From assembly GCA_002431305.1 (NCBI GenBank), contig DJEG01000100.1:1-5171 (forward strand): DNA of 5,171 nucleotides. The letters run 5' to 3'. This stretch comes from Ruminococcaceae bacterium UBA5904 (GTDB taxonomy: Bacteria; Bacillota; Clostridia; Oscillospirales; Acutalibacteraceae). Shown one piece after another: positions 1 through 5,171 of the stretch (position 1 is its first letter; the number at the start of each line of letters is the position of its first letter). A model generated the notes under the pieces. That model had not been told where the DNA came from, did not search any database, and saw nothing but the letters and a program-made list of their open reading frames with translations. Both the position numbers and the translations under genes were made by a program.

Positions 1-6
1 ACAAAA

Positions 7-32
7 TATGTAGGGGAAGACGTTGTCTTCCC
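7..32 (+). repeat. REP-like terminal unit (GTAG plus hairpin), left end of left element
   Basis: GTAG at 10-13 is followed directly by GGGAAGACGTTGTCTTCCC at 14-32. The two 9-nt arms are complementary except at one position (G22 opposite T24), around a central T. The layout of a GTAG tetranucleotide at the 5' foot of a palindrome is the one described for REP sequences. Confidence 0.75.
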
Positions 33-134
33 GGGGTAAAGGCTCAAATTTTCAAATATGATTCCGCCTTCGGAAACCCGCGGTTTTCTTCTCGCTGACG
101 CGGGGTAATTTTTATCCGTCCGCAAATCTCATGC

Positions 135-160
135 GGGAAGACAATGTCTTCCCCTACATA
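135..160 (-). repeat. REP-like terminal unit, right end of left element
   Basis: On the minus strand this reads TATGTAG followed by a perfect 9+1+9 palindrome (135-153, GGGAAGACAATGTCTTCCC on the plus strand). It is the inverted partner of the unit at 7-32. In the direction of the rel transcript it is the first strong hairpin after the stop codon. It is followed by GCATGAG and not by a T-run, so it does not fit a classical intrinsic terminator. It might still act as an RNA 3'-end stabiliser or a weak attenuator, which is an inference. Confidence 0.75.
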
Positions 161-192
161 ATATTGTTTATGCTTCAAAAAACTAATCGCTG

Positions 193-2388
193 TTAAATAT
201 TCGCTCTCGTAACATCAAGCACGCCGTCGACTTTTTTAAGTCTCGCGACGACTGAATTCAAATGCTCGGTCGAATTTACCGAAATATTCAAATAAACGAG
301 CGCCGTTGAATCCTTAAGCGTTCTCGTGTTCATGCTGTGTATCATTATACGCATGTTCGAAAGAGCCATTGTGATGTCGGCGATAAGGCTCATTCTGTCA
401 AGGCACGTGACAGTGAGCGACGCGGTGAATCCCGCAGACGGGAGTTTTGCCCATCTTACGCTTATCCATCTCGCCGAGTCGGGCGAGGAAGCGATGTCGA
501 CGGGGACGTTCGGACAGTCGCGCTTGTGAACGGAAACGCCGTGTCCGCGCGTTATAAATCCGATTATATTATCCCCGGGTATCGGGCTGCAGCATTTCGA
601 AAGTTTGACAAGGCAGTTGTCAATTCCGTCGACGATAACGCCGTCGGGGCTCGACGTCGGCTCCGTTTTAAGTTTGATTTCGGGGACAGGGGGCGTTTCG
701 ACCGTCTGTAATTTTGAAGCCTCGTCCCTTATCTGCGGAATCAATTTACTCAGCGTTATACCGCCGTAACCTATCGCCGCATAAAAATCGGGTATCGAAT
801 TTAAATGCTGTTTCTCCGTAAGCGTCTGTAAAAGTTCCCGGAGCTTTTCGTCGTCGAGCCGTATTTTGTTTCTGCGCAGTTCCTTTTCGAATTCCTGCTT
901 GCCCTCGGCGATATTTTCGTCCCTTCGTTCTTTTTTGAACCATGAGCGGATTTTCGTTCTCGCTCCGCTCGTTTTAACTATATTAAGCCAGTCTCTGCTC
1001 GGACCCTTGCCCTGCTGGGACGACGTGATTATCTCTACGATTTCGCCTGTCTGAACGACGTAGTCTATCGGCACGATTCTGCCGTTTACCTTAGCTCCCG
1101 TCATCTTGTTTCCGACGGCGGAGTGAATCGCGTACGCAAAGTCTATGACCGTTGACCCCGCGGGCAGGCAGATAACCGTTCCCTTGGGAGTTAATACAAA
1201 CACTTCCTCCGGTACGAGGTCGCTCTTAATATCCTGCACAATATCCTGCGGATTGTCGGATTCCTGCTGACTTTCGAGCATTTGTCTAATCCATACAAGA
1301 CGATTGTCAACATCCTTGTCGCTTCTGCCGAGTTTGTATTTCCAGTGCGCGGCGATACCGTATTCGGCGTTTCTATGCATTTCCCACGTTCTTATCTGAA
1401 CCTCGAACGGCACGCCCTCCTTGCCGATAAGCGTCGTATGAAGCGACTGGTACATGTTCGGCTTCGGGGTTGAAATATAATCCTTAAACCTGCCGGGAAC
1501 AGAGCGGAACATATCGTGGACGATTCCCAGACAGTTATAACAGTCAATGACGGTGTCGACGATAATTCGAACGGCGTAAATGTCGTAAATTTCGTCGAAA
1601 CTCTTATTGTGCAGATACATTTTACGGTAAATACCGTGAACGGATTTGATTCGTCCGTCGATTTTCGCGTCCTTTACAGTCTCGTGAACGCGCTCTGTTA
1701 TCTTCTTTTTTATATCGTCAAGATATTCCTTTCTCTGCGGTTCCTGCTCGGCAAGGCGCTTTTCGATATCGGCGTATGCGACGGGGTCGAGGTAGCTTAT
1801 CGACAAATCCTCGAGCTCCTCTTTAAACGCCCTGATACCGAGTCGGTGAGCAATGGGCGCGTAAATTTCAAGCGTTTCTTTCGCCGTAAGCCTGCGCTTC
1901 TGCTCGGGAACGTATTTAAGCGTCCTGATATTGTGAACGCGGTCGGCTAGCTTGATAATTATAACTCGTATATCCTTGCTCATTGCTATGAGCATTTTTC
2001 TCAGATTCTCCGCCTGCTGTTCCTCTTTTGAAGAGATTTGCATACGGTTGATTTTTGTAACTCCGTCGACGAGCAGAGCGATTTCCGAGCCGAAAAGCCC
2101 GTTTATCTCCTCTATCGTATAATTCGTATCCTCGACAACGTCGTGTAAAAGTGCGGCGGAAATTGACGGCATATCCATTCCGAGCTCGTCAAAAAGAATT
2201 TCCGCAACGGCTATCGGGTGAATGATGTACGGTTCGCCCGATTTTCTCAGCTGATTGCCGTGCGCTTCATTCGCGACATTGAACGCCTTATCGATAACCG
2301 CCATGTCTTCGCTCGAAAACGAGTCCTTCATTTTTTCTCTTAACTTTGAATATAATTCGATTCCGACCTGTTTTTCGTGTTCTGCCAT
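193..2388 (-). CDS. relA: Bifunctional (p)ppGpp synthetase/hydrolase (Rel/RelA-SpoT family)
   Basis: This cytosolic enzyme makes and breaks the stringent-response alarmone (p)ppGpp, using GTP/GDP plus ATP. At 731 residues it has the usual full length. An N-terminal HD hydrolase domain keeps the expected metal and catalytic residues: R48, H57, H82-D83, E86-D87 and D149. The synthetase domain (about 240-350) keeps D269, Y313 in the YQSLHT stretch and E329 in EVQIRT. RFKD at 300-303 is the RXKD motif of bifunctional Rel enzymes; the E. coli RelA type has EXDD. Next come a TGS domain (about 394-456), a helical region, a zinc-finger-like domain with C599, C600, H621 and C625, and a C-terminal ACT domain (about 655-731). 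Both activities should therefore be intact and under ribosome-dependent control, as known for the family. The ATG start has an SD site overlapping the recJ stop, 6 bases upstream. It is the last gene of the apparent operon. The symbol follows Bacillota usage; 'rel' is equally valid. Confidence 0.97.
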   Translation of the reverse strand: MAEHEKQVGIELYSKLREKMKDSFSSEDMAVIDKAFNVANEAHGNQLRKSGEPYIIHPIAVAEILFDELGMDMPSISAALLHDVVEDTNYTIEEINGLFGSEIALLVDGVTKINRMQISSKEEQQAENLRKMLIAMSKDIRVIIIKLADRVHNIRTLKYVPEQKRRLTAKETLEIYAPIAHRLGIRAFKEELEDLSISYLDPVAYADIEKRLAEQEPQRKEYLDDIKKKITERVHETVKDAKIDGRIKSVHGIYRKMYLHNKSFDEIYDIYAVRIIVDTVIDCYNCLGIVHDMFRSVPGRFKDYISTPKPNMYQSLHTTLIGKEGVPFEVQIRTWEMHRNAEYGIAAHWKYKLGRSDKDVDNRLVWIRQMLESQQESDNPQDIVQDIKSDLVPEEVFVLTPKGTVICLPAGSTVIDFAYAIHSAVGNKMTGAKVNGRIVPIDYVVQTGEIVEIITSSQQGKGPSRDWLNIVKTSGARTKIRSWFKKERRDENIAEGKQEFEKELRRNKIRLDDEKLRELLQTLTEKQHLNSIPDFYAAIGYGGITLSKLIPQIRDEASKLQTVETPPVPEIKLKTEPTSSPDGVIVDGIDNCLVKLSKCCSPIPGDNIIGFITRGHGVSVHKRDCPNVPVDIASSPDSARWISVRWAKLPSAGFTASLTVTCLDRMSLIADITMALSNMRIMIHSMNTRTLKDSTALVYLNISVNSTEHLNSVVARLKKVDGVLDVTRANI

Positions 2389-2394
2389 ACTTTT

Positions 2395-2404
2395 TCACCC
2401 TCTC
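2395..2404 (-). promoter_or_regulatory. Ribosome binding site of relA, overlapping the recJ stop codon
   Basis: The minus strand reads GAGAGGGTGA, then AAAAGT and the ATG at 2388. The final TGA of this stretch is the recJ stop codon. A ribosome ending recJ therefore sits on the rel initiation region, which predicts translational coupling. Confidence 0.7.
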
Positions 2405-4443
2405 TGTTCGGAATAACCGAGTTTTTTAAGTATATCGGACGACGACAGCGAAACTTTCTCGGCCACGTCCGCGGTTTTATAGTAACCGTTTTCAATTTTT
2501 ATAACGCCTGTCTCAATTAAAGCGTCGAGCGCGATATGAACCTTGCATACATCGAACGATGAAAGACCGAGACGTACGGTAATTTCCTCCTCGCCCCCGA
2601 CGCGGGCGGTTCCTTTTTTAACGAATCTGAAAACGTCCGCCGCCGTCTTTCTGTCCGGGCATGCGGTTTCTTTTATTTTATCCGGAATTTCATTAGAATA
2701 TTTTACTTTTTTATAAACGGAAAAGCCTCTGAACAATTCGTCGTCGTCGACTCCGGAGAGCTTCGCCGCCCTTATCATAACCGACGGGCGCACCTCGCCC
2801 CTGTATTCGTTTTTTTCAATATTCGCGGCGATGTCGATGCTCTCGCCGACAGAGAACGGAAAATCATCCTCGTTTACCCCGAACCATACCGCTCTGAATT
2901 TAACGCGTCCGCGCTCGAGAATGAGACTCACGTGCCCGCCCGTTTTGCCGATGGCTTTGACCGAATTTACTGTTAAATTATTAATACAGAAAACAGGCTG
3001 GGGATTCTCCGCGCCGAACGGCTCAAGAAGCGAGAGCGAATTTAACAGCGCGTCGTTGATTCCCGCGGGGTTAAGTTTACAGTCTAATTTTAAAATAGGA
3101 TTAAACTCATCCAAATTATTTGCATACTTGTTAATCGCTTTTCTGAATTCTGCAATTTTTGAATTTTCAACGGAGAAGCCCGCCGCGAGTTTGTGACCTC
3201 CGAATTTTACAAGCAAATCCCTGACATTCGTCAGCGCTTCGAAAAGCGAAAATCCCTCGACGCTTCTGCACGAGCCTTTCGCGATACCGCCGGGCTCTCC
3301 CTCGGCGATAACAATCGCGGGTTTGCCGTACTTGTCGACAAGACGAGAGGCAACTATTCCGATAACGCCGGCGTGCCAGCCCTCGCCCGAAACGACCAGA
3401 ACCCTGTCGGCAAAATACGACGAATCAGACTCGATTACAGATACGGCGGAGTCGATAATTTCCGACTCGATACCCTGGCGTTCGGCGTTGCATTCGTCGA
3501 GAATACCCGCCAAACGCTCGGCTTCGTCCTCGTCCTCGGTTATCAGCAGTTTCAGCGCGTTTTCGGCGGATGAGACTCTGCCCGAGGCGTTTATCCTCGG
3601 CGAGAGCGAGAACGCGACGGACGACGCGGTCAGCTCTTTATCGTAGAAACCGCATCTGCGCCTCAGAGCGAGAATGCCCGGGCGCATAGAATTATTTATG
3701 ACGTTAAGACCTCTCGAAACGAGAAGCCTGTTTTCACCCCTGAGCGGTACGATATCGGCGACGGTTCCTATAACGGCGAGGTCGGCAAAATCATCAAACA
3801 CGCTCTGGGCGTCTCCGCCCTCGAGCGCCGCCGCGAGCATAAATGCAACGCCGACGCCGGCCAAATCCTTACACGAACACGTATCGTCTATTCTGTGCGG
3901 GTCGACGACTGCAAGCGCGCCTGGCAGAACCGAACCGGGCTGATGATGGTCGGTGATTACGATATTCATACCCTGCGACTTTATGTATTCGGTCTCCTCA
4001 ACGGCGCTTATTCCGTTGTCGACGGTGATAATCAGCTTTGTTCCGCGTTCTTTAAGTTTATCGACAGCCTCAGTGTTGAGTCCGTAGCCCTCGTCGACTC
4101 TCGACGGAATGTAATAGTCGGCGTCAGCGCCGAAAAGCTGTAAAAAAGTCAGCAAAAGCGCCGTTGCCGTAACGCCGTCCGCGTCGTAGTCGCCGTAAAC
4201 CGTGATTTTATCGCCGTTTTCGACAGCCGAATTCACAGCCTCGACGGCCTTATCCATATCTTTAATATTAAACGGGTCGGAAAATTCACCGTCGGAGGAA
4301 AGAAACGAAACTATCTCGTTCTCGTCGGTGATACCGCGGGAAATGAGCATCAAAACGGCGAATTCGTCGAGAGAATGCTCATACGCAATCCGCGCGGCGA
4401 GAGTCTTATCAAATTGTGATAACTGCCACTTTCTGCGACTCAC
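2395..4443 (-). CDS. recJ: Single-stranded-DNA-specific exonuclease RecJ
   Basis: RecJ is a DHH-family phosphoesterase that degrades single-stranded DNA 5' to 3' in RecF-type recombination, mismatch repair and stalled-fork processing in the cytosol. The 682-residue protein shows the motifs in order: GDYDADG (84-90), DNG (142-144), DHH (165-167), the D181 region (VVDPH), AGVG (196-199), GTVAD (226-230), and R283 to R289 (RINASGR). The DHHA1 half follows with GWHAGVIGIVASR (355-367) and GGH (415-417). An OB-type segment starts near LEPFGAENPQPVF (473-485). The C-terminal extension (about 575-682) may form a winged-helix-like fold. The length is between the E. coli (577) and B. subtilis (786) proteins, as in many Clostridia. 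Translation starts at GTG. An in-frame TGA lies three codons upstream, and the next possible start would remove the conserved N-terminal KW segment. It lies 13 bases after the upstream gene and 6 before rel. No key residue appears to be missing. Confidence 0.97.
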   Translation of the reverse strand: MSRRKWQLSQFDKTLAARIAYEHSLDEFAVLMLISRGITDENEIVSFLSSDGEFSDPFNIKDMDKAVEAVNSAVENGDKITVYGDYDADGVTATALLLTFLQLFGADADYYIPSRVDEGYGLNTEAVDKLKERGTKLIITVDNGISAVEETEYIKSQGMNIVITDHHQPGSVLPGALAVVDPHRIDDTCSCKDLAGVGVAFMLAAALEGGDAQSVFDDFADLAVIGTVADIVPLRGENRLLVSRGLNVINNSMRPGILALRRRCGFYDKELTASSVAFSLSPRINASGRVSSAENALKLLITEDEDEAERLAGILDECNAERQGIESEIIDSAVSVIESDSSYFADRVLVVSGEGWHAGVIGIVASRLVDKYGKPAIVIAEGEPGGIAKGSCRSVEGFSLFEALTNVRDLLVKFGGHKLAAGFSVENSKIAEFRKAINKYANNLDEFNPILKLDCKLNPAGINDALLNSLSLLEPFGAENPQPVFCINNLTVNSVKAIGKTGGHVSLILERGRVKFRAVWFGVNEDDFPFSVGESIDIAANIEKNEYRGEVRPSVMIRAAKLSGVDDDELFRGFSVYKKVKYSNEIPDKIKETACPDRKTAADVFRFVKKGTARVGGEEEITVRLGLSSFDVCKVHIALDALIETGVIKIENGYYKTADVAEKVSLSSSDILKKLGYSEQRG

Positions 4444-4453
4444 TCGAAATCAG

Positions 4454-4458
4454 TCCTC
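4454..4458 (-). promoter_or_regulatory. Ribosome binding site deciding the GTG start of recJ
   Basis: GAGGA on the minus strand lies 10 bases before the GTG at 4443-4441 and overlaps the stop codon of the upstream gene (TGA at 4459-4457). It supports the non-ATG start and suggests coupling with the upstream gene. Confidence 0.6.
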
Positions 4459-4936
4459 AGTCTTTTTTATCGTCAAAATGCTGTTTAAGTCCGCTCCATT
4501 TCTGTCCCCAGGCGTTCGCCCATGACTCACAGTAGAGCTTATAATAAGAAACGTTGTTTTTCTTTCTGTAATTCTCAAAAAAATTGCACCATATAGCCGA
4601 CGGAAGTCCTATTACAATCCAGTAAAGCGGTCCTAAGAGCAGGCACTGTATAGTGTGTCCGTACTCGTGAATACGCGTGTTGTACGTCCACTTTTCGTCG
4701 TGCTCGCACATAAAAATGAACATGCCCGTCGACAGTCCGCCCCAGTTCTTGGGCAGGTATGTGATGTAGCTGTTGCAGAACTTCTCGTGACGGCACTTTT
4801 TATAATATATTAAATATACGATTCCGCCGATTAAATTTACGGGGAGCCCCCACGTAAACTGGACGAGGTAAAACAGAAATTTAGGAAGTCCGCTTTTCGC
4901 TTTCGCGCTCTCGATTTTCAGGTCGACGACTTTCAT
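4457..4936 (-). CDS. Small membrane protein with HEYGH motif, putative metallopeptidase-like, function unknown
   Basis: I do not recognise a named gene. The 159-residue product has two hydrophobic segments, about 20-45 and 98-120, so it is probably an integral membrane protein. HEYGH at 90-94 fits the HExxH zinc-site pattern and lies just before the second helix. E137, in the CESWAN stretch 43 residues beyond the motif, is a candidate third zinc ligand. Other distinctive parts are NWGG (64-67), GPLYW (102-106) and GLPS (110-113). From memory, small HEYGH/GPLY/ExWAN proteins occur as hypothetical proteins in gut Firmicutes, but I know of no assigned substrate. Peptidase activity is an inference, and a degenerate or structural role is possible. 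Translation could formally begin at TTG (4957). The ATG at 4936 is chosen because GGGAGG lies 9 bases before it, inside that would-be extension. It is first in the apparent operon, ahead of recJ and rel, behind a promoter-like sequence. Confidence 0.85.
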   Translation of the reverse strand: MKVVDLKIESAKAKSGLPKFLFYLVQFTWGLPVNLIGGIVYLIYYKKCRHEKFCNSYITYLPKNWGGLSTGMFIFMCEHDEKWTYNTRIHEYGHTIQCLLLGPLYWIVIGLPSAIWCNFFENYRKKNNVSYYKLYCESWANAWGQKWSGLKQHFDDKKD

Positions 4937-4943
4937 AAAATAT

Positions 4944-4951
4944 ATCCTCCC
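4944..4951 (-). promoter_or_regulatory. Strong ribosome binding site fixing the ATG start at 4936
   Basis: The minus strand reads GGGAGGAT, a near-ideal Shine-Dalgarno sequence. GGGAGG ends 9 bases before the ATG. This argues against the in-frame TTG at 4957, which would place this site inside the coding region. Confidence 0.85.
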
Positions 4952-4981
4952 ATTCAAGCAAAAAAGCCCTATTATCTTTTA

Positions 4982-5010
4982 ATTATAAATTATTTTGAAA
5001 ATAAATACAA
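4982..5010 (-). promoter_or_regulatory. Predicted sigma-A type promoter of the three-gene operon
   Basis: On the minus strand a perfect -10 TATAAT (4987-4982) lies exactly 17 bases after TTGTAT (5010-5005). The latter is a weak -35 box matching TTGACA at only its first three bases. The surroundings are very AT-rich, unlike the coding DNA. Transcription would start near 4975, giving a leader of about 40 bases. No clear operator or riboswitch was seen in the leader. Confidence 0.6.
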
Positions 5011-5053
5011 GTATAAAAACAATAATTTATCGTTTCAAAGCGCAAACATTCTT

Positions 5054-5171
5054 TATGTAGGGTAAGACATTGTCTTCCCGCATGAGACTTACGGTTTTAA
5101 CAATAATAAATTTGCGTCAGCAATATGAAATTTCCGGGTTTCCGAAGGCAAAATCATATTTTAAATTTTCT
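5054..5171 (+). repeat. REPIN/MITE-like palindromic element, right copy, cut by the window end
   Basis: This is the second copy of the element at 7-160, in the opposite orientation. Its terminus (5054-5079) again has TATGTAG and the palindrome, with T in place of G at 5063. The next bases, GCATGAGACTTACGG, match the left copy at 13 of 15 positions. Core blocks GCGTCAGC (5114-5121), CGGGTTTCCGAAGGC (5135-5149) and AATCATATTT (5152-5161) recur at almost the same spacing, while the DNA between them has diverged. About 40 more bases, including the second terminal repeat, should lie beyond the window. The element starts 44 bases upstream of the predicted -35 box, so it should not be part of the operon transcript. 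Confidence 0.8.

Larger units (their letters stand above)
7..160 (-). repeat. Complete REPIN/MITE-like palindromic element, left copy
   Basis: This is a 154-bp non-coding element with 26-bp terminal inverted repeats (7-32 and 135-160) that differ at one position. Each terminus starts with TATGTAG and contains a 19-nt palindrome, so each end can fold into its own hairpin. The core (33-134) is asymmetric. It holds small inverted repeats, such as TTCCG-CCTT-CGGAA at 62-75 and CCGCA...TGCGG at 120-136, and the direct repeat CGGGGTAA at 32-39 and 101-108. A second copy lies at 5054-5171 in the opposite orientation. The strand given here is relative to that copy, which is called plus. No ORF or transposase is inside, so the element would have to be moved in trans. 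It begins 32 bases past the rel stop codon and would be transcribed as part of the rel 3' untranslated region if transcription runs on. Confidence 0.85.

Noticed and set aside
14..153. CRISPR-like repeat-spacer structure from the recurring GGGAAGAC palindrome
   Set aside because: Only two inverted units occur per locus, without regularly spaced direct repeats or cas genes.
160..193. Intrinsic terminator directly after rel
   Set aside because: No GC-rich stem followed by a T-run was found; the TTTTTT in the spacer is not preceded by a stem.
337..711. 124-codon plus-strand frame antisense to the rel C-terminus
   Set aside because: The translation is rich in R, D and V without motifs, and the opposite strand encodes clear zinc-finger and ACT domains.
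1516..1950. 144-codon open frame on the plus strand
   Set aside because: It lies wholly antisense to the synthetase/hydrolase part of rel, has no recognisable domain, and is explained by the GC-rich third positions of rel.
3193..3573. 126-codon plus-strand frame inside recJ
   Set aside because: It is antisense to the conserved DHHA1 region and overlaps another antisense frame. There is no evidence of coding.
4575..4796. 73-codon minus-strand frame inside the HEYGH gene
   Set aside because: It overlaps in another frame a gene with a good ribosome site, membrane segments and a metal-site motif; it is a shadow.
4937..4975. Riboswitch or T-box in the operon leader
   Set aside because: The predicted leader is only about 40 bases and shows no stable fold or known conserved motif.

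Overview
The window carries three genes, all on the minus strand and closely packed, between two copies of a small palindromic repeat. Protein content suggests a Bacillota (Firmicutes) genome, most likely an uncultured gut-type member of the Clostridia. It has a long single-copy-style bifunctional Rel (p)ppGpp enzyme, a RecJ with the C-terminal extension common in that phylum, and strong purine-rich Shine-Dalgarno sites. Taxonomy is an inference from protein features and gene order, not from a search.

Layout in the direction of transcription (right to left): a partial repeat element (5054 to the window edge); an AT-rich spacer with a good sigma-A type promoter (about 4982-5010); a small two-helix membrane protein with an HEYGH zinc-metallopeptidase-like motif (4457-4936, ATG start chosen over an upstream TTG); recJ, the single-strand 5'-3' exonuclease (2395-4443, GTG start); relA/rel, the ppGpp synthetase-hydrolase (193-2388); a 32-base spacer without a classical terminator; and a complete 154-bp repeat element (7-160). 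Gaps between the genes are 13 and 6 bases. The ribosome sites of recJ and rel overlap the preceding stop codons, so the three genes look like one translationally coupled operon.

recJ next to rel is a known Bacillota neighbourhood, but it normally reads recJ-apt-relA-dtd, often with secDF upstream. Here apt is missing between recJ and rel, dtd does not follow rel, and the small membrane protein sits where secF might be expected.

The most unusual part is the repeat. Each end is a GTAG tetranucleotide followed by a 19-nt near-perfect palindrome (GGGAAGACAATGTCTTCCC), and the two ends are inverted copies of one another. This resembles a REPIN/BIME unit or a MITE. The two copies, inverted relative to each other, bracket the operon. 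All three coding regions look intact. No RNA gene, CRISPR array, transposase or phage gene was seen, and no stretch longer than 300 bases lacks a gene.
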